NCBI RefSeq assembly: GCF_035610345.1
Contig: NZ_CP141212.1
Span: 1,989,976-2,053,975 of the forward strand
DNA length: 64,000 nucleotides
Reading direction: 5' to 3'
From: Sinorhizobium meliloti
Lineage (GTDB): Bacteria; Pseudomonadota; Alphaproteobacteria; Rhizobiales; Rhizobiaceae
Numbering within the stretch: the first letter of the stretch is position 1; each line of letters opens with the position of its first letter. The notes below the pieces were generated by a model that did no database searches, had not been told where the DNA came from, and saw nothing but the letters and a program-made list of their open reading frames with translations. Positions 27,974 through 35,579 of the stretch are shown here, one piece after another. The position numbers and the translations under genes were made by a program.

Positions 27974-28891
27974 ATGGGAACGTCCTGCACCGCATACCAC
28001 AAAGACGCTGGCGCCGCCGACCGGCTCCGGCAGGAGGTTGCGGCCGGCTGTCCAGGCGTCGATAGGCCGAGGCTCTGCCTTCCCGCGCTCGCCCAGACGA
28101 GCGGAATCTACCGCGAGCAGTCGCCCCCTGCGGCGCTCGCCTCCTACTTCAAATGCCTCTGGCTGCACCGCATGCCCGACGGCGCCCCCTCGACCATCGC
28201 CGTCGTCCCGGACGGTTGCAGCGACATCATCTGGTCGTCGAAGGGGCTGGCCATCGTCGGTCCCGACAGGGTCGCCGCCTTTCCGAAGCTTCCTGCCGGC
28301 GAAACCATCATCGGCGCTCGGTTCCGGATCGGCGCGGCGGCGCCGTGGTTACGCACGCCGCTCCGCGAAATCACCGGCCAAACGGTGCCGCTCCATCTCG
28401 TCTGGGGTCCGGCTGCGAACGAAATCGAGGAGCGGATGCGCGAAGCAGCGAGCACGCCGGAGCGGCTCGGCGTTCTTGCTGCGGCTCTGCTTGGACGCCT
28501 ATCCGCCGGCGCCGAGCCTCCGCCGCCGGACATTGCGGCTTGCGTCGCACATCTTCAGCTCGACCGGCTGACCTTAGACGATCCCGTCCGGACCCTTGTC
28601 CGTGAGATCGGTACCAGCGAGCGGACATTTCGCCGTCTGTGCCACGAGCATCTCGGCTACGGCGCAAAGACCCTCGACCGCATTCTGCGCCTGCAGCGCT
28701 TCCTGGCCGCCTGCCGCGCGCGGCCCGGGGACACGCTGGCAAACATTGCTGCCGATGCCGGCTATGCCGATCAGGCCCATCTTGCCCGGGAGGCAAGAGG
28801 GCTCACATCTTTCACGCCGCGCGAAATCCAGCGACAGTTGGCCGCGCGCTTCGGCCTTGGTCGGGTTGAGAATTCCCACATAACAGACTGA
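27974..28891 (+). CDS. AraC-family transcriptional regulator
   Basis: Up to 305 residues. The C-terminal third is a double helix-turn-helix AraC domain (REIGTSERTFRRLCHEHLGY, LANIAADAGYADQAHLAREA), with an N-terminal ligand region containing VVPDGCSDIIW, a signature of the DUF6597-type sensing domain. The start is uncertain: ATG at 27974 follows AAGGGC, but homology-like sequence begins only near residue 45 (IYREQSPPAALASYFKCLWL). The SRPBCC/VOC pair 105 bases downstream on the same strand is the likely target or operon partner. Confidence 0.85.
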   Translation: MGTSCTAYHKDAGAADRLRQEVAAGCPGVDRPRLCLPALAQTSGIYREQSPPAALASYFKCLWLHRMPDGAPSTIAVVPDGCSDIIWSSKGLAIVGPDRVAAFPKLPAGETIIGARFRIGAAAPWLRTPLREITGQTVPLHLVWGPAANEIEERMREAASTPERLGVLAAALLGRLSAGAEPPPPDIAACVAHLQLDRLTLDDPVRTLVREIGTSERTFRRLCHEHLGYGAKTLDRILRLQRFLAACRARPGDTLANIAADAGYADQAHLAREARGLTSFTPREIQRQLAARFGLGRVENSHITD

Positions 28892-28995
28892 CTCAAAAGA
28901 CTATTAGGTGCATGGGCCCGTCGGCGGCAAGGTTGGCCGTTTCGTTCAAGACCGTTGCCCGGAGCAATGCTATAAATTCCAGGACGGAGGAACGC

Positions 28996-29439
28996 ATGGC
29001 GACGATGACGGCCCGGATTATCCACACCTCGATCGACCGCGACTGGCGCGAGGTCTATGCCTTCATGGCAGACCACGAGAAGATGCCGCTCTGGGCGACC
29101 GGTCTCTCCTCCGGGCTCACGCGCGACGGCGACGAGTGGATCGCACCCGGGCCTCTCGGCAATGCCCGCGTCCGCTTCGTCGCCGACAACGAATTCGGTG
29201 TGGTCGACCACCTCGTGACACTCGATAACGGCGCGCGCGTCCACAATGCGCTTCGCGTCGTGCCGAACGGCGACGGCGCGGAAGTCATGTTCACCCTGCT
29301 CAGGCAGCCCGGCATGACCGATGCGCAATTCGCCGATGACGCGGCCTGGGTCGAAAAGGATCTTGCCGCGCTCAAATCCATCCTGGAAACCGGTAATCAC
29401 AAGCAGGAAGGCGGCAAAGCCAATGGCCAGCAAAGGTAA
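28996..29439 (+). CDS. SRPBCC-type ligand-binding protein (polyketide cyclase/START-like)
   Basis: 147 residues with the helix-grip pattern: an N-terminal strand TARIIHTSIDRDWREVYAFM, central antiparallel strands (ARVRFVADNEFGVVDHLV, GAEVMFTLLRQPGM) and a long C-terminal helix (WVEKDLAALKSILET). These small proteins bind hydrophobic ligands or modify aromatic compounds; no enzyme activity can be assigned. GGAGG precedes the ATG at 28996. The end overlaps the next gene by 17 bases, so the two are coupled. Confidence 0.82.
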   Translation: MATMTARIIHTSIDRDWREVYAFMADHEKMPLWATGLSSGLTRDGDEWIAPGPLGNARVRFVADNEFGVVDHLVTLDNGARVHNALRVVPNGDGAEVMFTLLRQPGMTDAQFADDAAWVEKDLAALKSILETGNHKQEGGKANGQQR

Positions 29440-29776
29440 CGACAAACGCATCGACTATGTCGAGTTCAATGTGACGGATATCGCCGCGAGCAAGGCCTTC
29501 TACGGCAGCGCCTTCGGCTGGACCTTCACGGATTACGGCCCGGAATATTGCGAGTTCGCCGACGGGCGGTTGACGGGCGGTTTCACCACACTTGGTCCGG
29601 TTCGCAGCGGCGGTCCGCTCGTCATCATCTATGCCGACCAGATCGAGGACGCTCAGCGACGGGTCGAAGCCGCAGGCGGCAAGATCCTGAAGCCTATCTT
29701 CACCTTCCCGGGCGGCCGGCGGTTCCATTTTGCCGACCCCGATGGCTATGAGCTGGCGGTGTGGTCGGCGCAGTAG
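29423..29776 (+). CDS. VOC (glyoxalase/bleomycin-resistance fold) protein
   Basis: 117-residue vicinal-oxygen-chelate protein: RIDYVEFNVTDIAASKAFYG with GWTFTDYGPEYCEF in the first beta-alpha-beta-beta-beta module, and PIFTFPGGRRFHFADPDGYE ending in the typical Glu and LAVWS. One metal-ligand Glu and a His are in the usual places for the C-terminal half. Likely a stress or detoxification protein working with the SRPBCC protein it overlaps. Substrate unknown. Confidence 0.85.
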   Translation: MASKGNDKRIDYVEFNVTDIAASKAFYGSAFGWTFTDYGPEYCEFADGRLTGGFTTLGPVRSGGPLVIIYADQIEDAQRRVEAAGGKILKPIFTFPGGRRFHFADPDGYELAVWSAQ

Positions 29777-29788
29777 CCGTAAGCCTGT

Positions 29789-29875
29789 TCATTCGCCGAA
29801 GCGGATGAACAGCGCGCCGACGAGCCCGAAGACGACGATGCACTGCAGGATGAACATCGGCCATTCCTGTGCCAT
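29789..29875 (-). CDS. 28-residue single-pass membrane protein
   Basis: MAQEWPMFILQCIVVFGLVG continuing to ALFIRFGE, then stop. It has one hydrophobic helix of about 19 residues flanked by charged ends. A consensus ribosome site AGGAGG lies eight bases upstream of the ATG. Too short for standard gene finding. It is convergent with the VOC gene, 12 bases away, and lies upstream of lpxXL on that strand but over 1 kb from that gene's start, so it is its own unit. Function unknown; a small regulatory membrane peptide is possible. Confidence 0.6.
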   Translation of the reverse strand: MAQEWPMFILQCIVVFGLVGALFIRFGE

Positions 29876-29945
29876 CTCGTTTCCTCCTTCGGCTGACGCC
29901 GTCACGGTTCTCTTCGCGCATGCCCGGCGCACTCGAGACAATCCC

Positions 29946-29963
29946 TAAATCGGCACCGATTTA
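29946..29963. repeat. Perfect 8-base palindrome with 2-base centre
   Basis: TAAATCGG CA CCGATTTA, located about 70 bases upstream of the 28-residue membrane protein (minus strand) and just past the lpxXL stop. Position fits an operator or promoter element for the small gene. Confidence 0.5.
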
Positions 29964-30010
29964 AGGAGGCGGCAGCTTCCGAGGGGAAAGATGTCCGTCA
30001 GGAGACCGGC

Positions 30011-30949
30011 TCAAATCGTCCGCTTGATGTGCCAGCGGTCATGATACCAGAGCCACTGGCCCGGATATTCGCGAACCCAGCTCTCGACCTTGTCGTTCAA
30101 CATCTGCGCCGTTGCCGTGACATCGACGCTGCCGTCGGCCCTGCGGGGGATTTCGACCGCCGGCTCGAGCTCCAGCCGGAAGCGGTTGCCGGGCAGGCGA
30201 ATGCAACGGGCCGGATAGACCTCGCAATTGAACTGGCGGACGAGCTTGGCAAGCAGCGGGTTCGTCTGCACGGGCTGCCCGAAGAATTTCGTCTTCAGGC
30301 CCTTGCGGAACTTCTGGTCTACGAGCACGCCGACTCCGCCGCCGCGTTCGAGCTGCCTGGCAAGGGCGAAGGAGGAGCCGGCATGCGACGGCACGAGATT
30401 GCCCATGCGCTCCTTGCGGAATTCGAATACCCGATCGGCGAGATAGGGATTGTTCGGCGGCCGGAAGAGCACCGTCACGTCGAGGCCGAAAGCCGAGCCG
30501 GCAACCGGCAACATTTCGAAATTGCCGCTATGGGCCGTGAAGACGATGAACGGCCGCGGATTGTCTCGCAGCTCCAGGAAGAGAGGGATGCCCGAAACCT
30601 CCACCCTGCCCGGCTCCGCGCGCGCCGGATCGAAGTCGAAGAGCTGATCGAGGAACACGTATTCGGCGGCGAGCCGCCCCATATTACCCCAGCTTTCGAG
30701 CGCGATCGCCGCGATCTCGGCATCGCTCTTCTCGGGAAAGGCATTGCGCAGATTGATCAGCGTCAGCTTATGACGACCGGTCTTCGGTCCGATCCAGCGG
30801 GCAACGCGATCCATGAAGTTGATCGCCATGTCCGGGGGGAAAAGCTTCAGTATCGTGAGAAGCAGCAGGACGAACTGCGCGATCGACCATTGACGGAAAC
30901 GATCCGCAGCAAGCACCAGCCGTGTGATCAGCATCCGCACGAAGATCAA
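30011..30949 (-). CDS. lpxXL: Lipid A very-long-chain acyltransferase LpxXL
   Basis: 312-residue inner-membrane acyltransferase of the LpxL/HtrB superfamily that transfers the 27-hydroxyoctacosanoyl chain (or similar) from AcpXL to Kdo2-lipid IVA. Seen: an N-terminal hydrophobic anchor (residues 20-40), the catalytic HSGNFE box near residue 140 (His-x4-Glu), and GVGVLVDQKFRKG near residue 204. Last gene of the acpXL cluster; its ATG overlaps the dehydrogenase stop (ATGA). Symbol assigned from family and conserved gene order. Confidence 0.93.
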   Translation of the reverse strand: MIFVRMLITRLVLAADRFRQWSIAQFVLLLLTILKLFPPDMAINFMDRVARWIGPKTGRHKLTLINLRNAFPEKSDAEIAAIALESWGNMGRLAAEYVFLDQLFDFDPARAEPGRVEVSGIPLFLELRDNPRPFIVFTAHSGNFEMLPVAGSAFGLDVTVLFRPPNNPYLADRVFEFRKERMGNLVPSHAGSSFALARQLERGGGVGVLVDQKFRKGLKTKFFGQPVQTNPLLAKLVRQFNCEVYPARCIRLPGNRFRLELEPAVEIPRRADGSVDVTATAQMLNDKVESWVREYPGQWLWYHDRWHIKRTI

Positions 30950-31974
30950 TCCATCCGCAACACGATCTTGCCGAAGATCTGGCGCGACTCCATACGCTCC
31001 AGCGCACGGTCGATATCGTTGAGCCCCACCTCGGTATCGATCACCGGGTGAACGAGCCCGCGCCCCATCTTCTGCATGGCGTTCGCCATGTTCTCCATGC
31101 GGCAGCCGAAGGAGCCGAGCAGTTTCAGCTGCTGTTGAAACAGCATCATCAGGTTCATGTCGGTCGAGACGCCGGAGGTCGAGCCGCAGGTGACGAGGCG
31201 TCCGCCCCGCTTCATCGACAGCATGGAGCCCGCCCAGGTATCCTTGCCGACATGTTCGAAGACGACATCGACGCCCTTTTTCTTCGTCAGCTTCCGCACG
31301 ACGCCTTCGAAACGATCGGTCCGGTAATTGATGACGTGGTCGGCACCGAGAGCCTTCGCCCTGTCGATCTTGTCGTCCGATCCGACTGTGGTGATGACCG
31401 TGCAGCCGATCTTCTTGGCGAGCTGGATCGCGGCCGTGCCGATACCGGATCCGCCCGCATGGACGAGGATCGTCTCGCCGGGCTCGAGCCTCGCGTTGTC
31501 GAACAGCATGTGCTCGACGGTACCGAAGGTGACCGGCGCCAGCGCCGCGCCGATTTCATCGACACCCGGGGGTGCAGGCACCAACAGGCGCGCCGGAAGG
31601 TTGACCTTCTCCTGCGCGAAGCCGTCCAGGTGGAAGCCATGGACGCCTCCGACATGTTCGCAGAGATTGTCGCGCCCCTCGCGGCACGGGCGGCAGAGGC
31701 CGCAGGTACGCGCACCGTAGATCGAGACGAGCTGGCCGGGGAGCACATTGGCGACGCCCGGACCGATGCTCTCCACCACGCCGGAGACTTCCGCGCCAAT
31801 GACGAGCGGCATCTTGCGCTTGGCGAAAGCCATGCCGCGCCAGCCCCAGACGTCGATATGATTGAGCGCGACCGCCTTGACCCGCAGCGTCACCTCGCCA
31901 GGACCGGGCGCCTCCGGCTCCGGCAGATCGGTGATTTCAAGCTTGCGGTCATCGAGCAATTGCAGGGCGCGCAT
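30946..31974 (-). CDS. adh2XL: Zinc-type alcohol dehydrogenase of the acpXL cluster
   Basis: 342-residue medium-chain dehydrogenase/reductase. Structural-zinc Cys residues occur in ARTCGLCRPCREGRDNLC, the catalytic-zinc region is near GWRGMAFAKRKMPLVIGAE, and the nucleotide site is VHAGGSGIGTAAIQLAK at about residue 165. It lies between fabF1XL and lpxXL and overlaps lpxXL by four bases. In rhizobia this conserved gene is thought to help make the hydroxylated very-long-chain fatty acid, but its exact reaction is not established. Confidence 0.88.
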   Translation of the reverse strand: MRALQLLDDRKLEITDLPEPEAPGPGEVTLRVKAVALNHIDVWGWRGMAFAKRKMPLVIGAEVSGVVESIGPGVANVLPGQLVSIYGARTCGLCRPCREGRDNLCEHVGGVHGFHLDGFAQEKVNLPARLLVPAPPGVDEIGAALAPVTFGTVEHMLFDNARLEPGETILVHAGGSGIGTAAIQLAKKIGCTVITTVGSDDKIDRAKALGADHVINYRTDRFEGVVRKLTKKKGVDVVFEHVGKDTWAGSMLSMKRGGRLVTCGSTSGVSTDMNLMMLFQQQLKLLGSFGCRMENMANAMQKMGRGLVHPVIDTEVGLNDIDRALERMESRQIFGKIVLRMD

Positions 31975-32017
31975 GGTTTTTCCTTTGCGGCAGGCAGGTA
32001 TTCGGTCCTCGAGCGGC

Positions 32018-33301
32018 TCAAGCCGGCTCGGCGGTCATGACGAGGCTGGCGTTCTGGCCGCCGAAGCCGAAGGAGTTCGACAGCACTGCAGTCACCTGCT
32101 GGCTGCGCTTTACGTTCGGCACGACGTCCAGAACGATCGCGGGGTCGGGGTTCTGGTAGTTGATCGTCGGCGGCAGCGTGCCGCTGAGCATCGTCTGGAG
32201 CGAGAAGACCGCTTCGACCGCACCGGCTGCCGTCAGCGTGTGGCCGATCATCGACTTGTTGGATGAGACCGGGATCGACGGCAACCGCTCGCCGAAAACC
32301 GCGGACATCGACAAATACTCCATCTTGTCGTTTTCGGGCGTGGAGGTGCCGTGGGCATTGATGTAGCCGATCCCGGCTTCGTCGATGCCCGCATCCGCAA
32401 GTGCTGCGCGGATCGTCGCGATCGCCGGTCCGCCATCGGGGGAGGAACGCGTGCGGTGGAAGAGGTCGGCCTTTTCGCCGCAACCCTTGAGAATGCCGTA
32501 GATGCGGGCGCCGCGGGCGACCGCCGCTTCCAGCGATTCGAGCACGAGCGTCGCGGCGCCTTCCGCAATCACGAAACCGTCGCGATCCTTGGTGAAGGGC
32601 TTCGAAGCCTTTTCCGGCGGCTCGTTCTGTGTGGAGAGCGCCGAGAGCAGCGAGAAGCGGATGAGAGCCTCGGCACTGACCGAGCCGTCGGTCGCAACGG
32701 TGAGCGCCCTGTCGGTCCTTCCCTGGCGGATGGCTTCGACGCCGAGCTGTATGGCGGTCGCCCCGGATGCGCAGGCCGTCGAAAGCGTCACCGGGAGGCC
32801 ACGCGTGCCGAATCGATCGGCAAGACGCTCCGAGATCGAGCCGAAAAGGACGGCCTCGTGGAAGGCCGGATCGGCCTTCTGCCGCATTGCCGCGAGGAAG
32901 CGGTTATAGGCGTCGCCCGGCTGGCTCGACGGCGGCGATCGGTCGGCAAGCTCGAAGCGGGCATTCCACTCAGGCTCGATCGGCGGAGCCGCCAGGAACA
33001 GCGGTCCGTTGAATTCGCCGGAAAGGCCGGCCTGCGCCAGGGCCTCCAGCGTCGTTTCGCGCGCCATCGCATAGGAACGCTCGACGGCATTCTCCGCAGG
33101 GATCTCGATGAAGTCGACCGTGCCGCTGATGCGGGTCGAAAGAGCATCGGTCGGGAACCGGGTGATCCTGTGGATGCCCGATACGCCCCCGGTGAGCGCC
33201 GCCCAGTTATCGTCGAGCCCCTGCCCGAGCGAGGTGATGACGCCCATGCCGGTGACAGCAACGATCGGACGGCCGAGGTGGTCCTTATAAGCCTTGCTCA
33301 T
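32018..33301 (-). CDS. fabF1XL: 3-oxoacyl-ACP synthase II of the acpXL cluster (active-site complete)
   Basis: 427-residue condensing enzyme of the KAS II family, extending acyl-AcpXL with malonyl units. The Cys-His-His triad is present: Cys177 in LSTACASG, His317 in NAHGTSTPEN, His354 in NKSMIGHTLTAAG, with Lys349. Ends with the canonical NSFGFGGQNASLVM. Thirteen bases separate it from fabF2XL upstream, which lacks the nucleophile, so the two may form a heterodimer. Confidence 0.92.
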   Translation of the reverse strand: MSKAYKDHLGRPIVAVTGMGVITSLGQGLDDNWAALTGGVSGIHRITRFPTDALSTRISGTVDFIEIPAENAVERSYAMARETTLEALAQAGLSGEFNGPLFLAAPPIEPEWNARFELADRSPPSSQPGDAYNRFLAAMRQKADPAFHEAVLFGSISERLADRFGTRGLPVTLSTACASGATAIQLGVEAIRQGRTDRALTVATDGSVSAEALIRFSLLSALSTQNEPPEKASKPFTKDRDGFVIAEGAATLVLESLEAAVARGARIYGILKGCGEKADLFHRTRSSPDGGPAIATIRAALADAGIDEAGIGYINAHGTSTPENDKMEYLSMSAVFGERLPSIPVSSNKSMIGHTLTAAGAVEAVFSLQTMLSGTLPPTINYQNPDPAIVLDVVPNVKRSQQVTAVLSNSFGFGGQNASLVMTAEPA

Positions 33302-33313
33302 AGTTGGAGCTCC

Positions 33314-34516
33314 TTATTCCGCGGCAAGCACGGCGACGCCTTCGCCACGGGAGTGGCCGATGGTGGTAACGACCGCCGCCCTGGCCGGCGCCAGCATCGG
33401 GGCTTCGGCGGCGGGGTCGAAAGGCGGAACCTTGGCTGCGTGTCCGAGCGAGAGCGCGGCCAGGACCATGCCGACCGGAAACTGCGCCTCGATGCCGTGA
33501 CCGACGAGCCCGCCATAGGCACGCACAGGCCGCCCGGCGAGTTCGGTTTCGAGAAACGCCTTCTCCCGTCCGGCAAGGTCATGGAAGCCCGAGGTGCCGG
33601 AAAAGACGACGGTCGACTGCGGATCGAGTTCCAGGGCCGGTTTCGACAAATATCTGAGGCGCGCTTCGAGCCGCCCGTCCTCGCGGCTGCCGCGGTCGCC
33701 GCCGATCGCATCGATCGTCGCATAGATGCGGGCGCCGCGCGACTCGGCATATTCGCGCGACTCCAGAACCAGGAAGGCGCCAACGGAGCCGAGGATCATG
33801 CCGCCCCCGTCCTCGGGCCTGCGCGACCAGATCGGATGCCATTCACCGAGCGCATGGCCCTGGATCGCCTCGATCATCAGGACGATGTCGAGACGCTCGG
33901 CCGAAAATGCACCGCCGACGAGCGTGTGGCTCGACTGACCGGCCTTGATGCGGGCAAAGGCCGTCTCGATCGCGGAAATGCCGGCCGCCTCTTCGCCCAT
34001 GAAAGTGCGCGACGAACCCGTAACCTTGTGCACGATGGAGATGTTGCCGGCGAGAAGGTTCGAAAGCTGCGCCAGAAACAGCGTCGGGCGCAGTTCCGTC
34101 GTTAGCTTCTCGTTCAAGAGCCGTTCGCGGTCGTTGCGCTTCAGCGCCTCGTCGACGATGAGCGAGTCGACATTGATGTCGCGCTCGCCGCCGCCGGCCG
34201 CGACGATCATGTCCATGCTGCCGCAGGCTTCGAGGTTGTCCTTGAGACCAGCGTCGTCGAGCGCCAGGCCGGCAGCGAAAACGCCGAGGCGCTGCCAGTT
34301 CTCCATCTGCCGCTGATCGCCACGCTTCGGAATCTGCTGCGACCAGTCGATTTCCGGCAACGGATGGATCGGATAGGGTGCGAAGCGTTCCGTCTCTATG
34401 CGAGCCTCAGGCGGCTCGGCCGCGCCGAGCAGCGCCACGTGAGGCTCGGCGCCGACGCCCTGGCTCGTCACGATGCCTACCCCGGTGATCACCACATCGT
34501 TCGCGGATTTCCTCAT
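33314..34516 (-). CDS. fabF2XL: Ketosynthase-like protein lacking the active-site cysteine
   Basis: 400-residue KAS II homologue. The thiolase fold start VVITGVGIVTSQGVGAE and the GDRGSREDGRLEARLRYLSK region are present, but the nucleophile-elbow segment reads VTGSSRTFMGEEAAGISAIE (about residues 166-185) with no Cys. The first active-site His motif is replaced by FSGTSGFHD, while the second His survives in GLVGHGIEA. This resembles the chain-length-factor partner of type II polyketide ketosynthases. The start at 34516 follows GGAGAAGTG; it begins three bases after fabZXL ends. Confidence 0.88.
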   Translation of the reverse strand: MRKSANDVVITGVGIVTSQGVGAEPHVALLGAAEPPEARIETERFAPYPIHPLPEIDWSQQIPKRGDQRQMENWQRLGVFAAGLALDDAGLKDNLEACGSMDMIVAAGGGERDINVDSLIVDEALKRNDRERLLNEKLTTELRPTLFLAQLSNLLAGNISIVHKVTGSSRTFMGEEAAGISAIETAFARIKAGQSSHTLVGGAFSAERLDIVLMIEAIQGHALGEWHPIWSRRPEDGGGMILGSVGAFLVLESREYAESRGARIYATIDAIGGDRGSREDGRLEARLRYLSKPALELDPQSTVVFSGTSGFHDLAGREKAFLETELAGRPVRAYGGLVGHGIEAQFPVGMVLAALSLGHAAKVPPFDPAAEAPMLAPARAAVVTTIGHSRGEGVAVLAAE

Positions 34517-34518
34517 CT

Positions 34519-34995
34519 TCACTTCTCCGAACCGGCCATCGCGGCCATGAGCCCCAGTTCTTCCGCACGCTTGCGCACGATGTCGCCCAGCGGCACCTGG
34601 TCGAACGGGATCGTCCTCAGCTTCAGCTGGGCATCGCATATCTTCTTGCCGCCAGACGCAATCCTGGCCTTCGTCACGGCAAAGCCGGATCCCTCGTGCT
34701 CGAGCAGAGCCTCTATCTCAAGCTCGGCATTCGGTTCGACGAAGCTGCGCATCTTGGCACCATCGACCGTCATCAGGAACGGCATTGCGGCGAATTTCGT
34801 GGCGGCCAGCACGAGAAAACCGGAAGCCTGCGCCATGGTTTCGATAAGCAGCACGCCCGGGACCAGCGGATAGCCGGGGAAATGCCCCTCGAATACCGGG
34901 CTCTTCTCCGGCACGACCGAGCGCGCCACGAGACGGCCTGCCGACAGATCGACGGTTTCGACCCGGTCGATCATCTGGAAATATTCAAGGAGCAT
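34519..34995 (-). CDS. fabZXL: 3-hydroxyacyl-ACP dehydratase of the acpXL cluster
   Basis: 158-residue hotdog-fold dehydratase removing water from 3-hydroxyacyl-AcpXL during very-long-chain fatty acid synthesis. The catalytic His lies in FEGHFPGYPLVPGVLLIE and the acidic partner is Glu in the same motif region (GVLLIETMAQASGF). Second gene of the cluster, about 170 bases after acpXL, with an intercistronic hairpin in the gap. Confidence 0.93.
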   Translation of the reverse strand: MLLEYFQMIDRVETVDLSAGRLVARSVVPEKSPVFEGHFPGYPLVPGVLLIETMAQASGFLVLAATKFAAMPFLMTVDGAKMRSFVEPNAELEIEALLEHEGSGFAVTKARIASGGKKICDAQLKLRTIPFDQVPLGDIVRKRAEELGLMAAMAGSEK

Positions 34996-35028
34996 TCAGG
35001 CTCATCCCATTCGTTTCGCGCTCAAGTA

Positions 35029-35077
35029 AAAATGCCGATGCCGCCTGTCAAGCGCGGGGCGCGACAGGCGGCATCGG
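35029..35077 (-). terminator. Intercistronic terminator between acpXL and fabZXL
   Basis: Fifteen-base perfect stem CCGATGCCGCCTGTC / GACAGGCGGCATCGG (35035-35049, 35063-35077) with a 13-base loop. Read on the minus strand it ends in GGCATTTTTAC, a usable T-run. It would terminate most acpXL transcripts and allow only read-through into the enzyme genes. Confidence 0.75.
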
Positions 35078-35165
35078 GAAAGGGCCGATCCGTGTCAGCG
35101 ATGATCGCTAGAACTCCGATCGCAGATGAAAGCGTAATCCACGCGGAAAGCCGCTTGAAGCTTCC

Positions 35166-35447
35166 TCAACCCGCTTTGGCGGCCCGCAGCTCTTCGATCT
35201 TGGCACAGAGGTTCTTCAGCACGAAGTATTCCTCGGTCGAGACCTTGCCTTCGTTGACTTCCTGAGTCCACTGCTCCAGCGGGATCTTGATGCCGAATTC
35301 CTTGTCGATCGCAAAAACGATGTCGAGAAAGTCGAGGCTGTCGATGCCGAGATCATCGATCGTGTGGCTTTCCGGCTTGATCGTCTCGCGATCGATCTCG
35401 CTCGTTTCCGCGATAATATCGGCAACCTTGTCGAATGTAGCTGTCAC
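35166..35447 (-). CDS. acpXL: Specialised acyl carrier protein AcpXL
   Basis: 93-residue acyl carrier protein dedicated to the very-long-chain hydroxy fatty acid of rhizobial lipid A. The phosphopantetheine serine is Ser37 in [13 protein letters not shown]. Sequence [20 protein letters not shown] is nearly diagnostic of AcpXL. I use the GTG at 35447 (ribosome site AAGAGG seven bases upstream); an ATG two codons earlier at 35453 is too close to that site. A probable -10 TCTATA lies about 35 bases upstream. Confidence 0.95.
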   Translation of the reverse strand: MTATFDKVADIIAETSEIDRETIKPESHTIDDLGIDSLDFLDIVFAIDKEFGIKIPLEQWTQEVNEGKVSTEEYFVLKNLCAKIEELRAAKAG

Positions 35448-35579
35448 GCGCATACCTCTTAAAATTCGAGTCTTGGCGAACCCTATAGAAAAATGCACCG
35501 GAAAAGCCAATGCCCCACAGGCTTTTGCCACCGCGATTTGAAACAGATGTTGCTAAACCGCCAGGAGAGGGCCGTCTAC

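Noticed and set aside
32351..34105. A 584-codon plus-strand frame opposite the two ketosynthase genes
   Set aside because: Antisense shadow; the minus strand carries complete ketosynthase motifs and tight operon spacing.
33314..34516. FabF2XL as a pseudogene because of its missing cysteine
   Set aside because: The frame is intact, tightly packed in the operon and otherwise well formed, so a non-catalytic partner role is more likely than decay.
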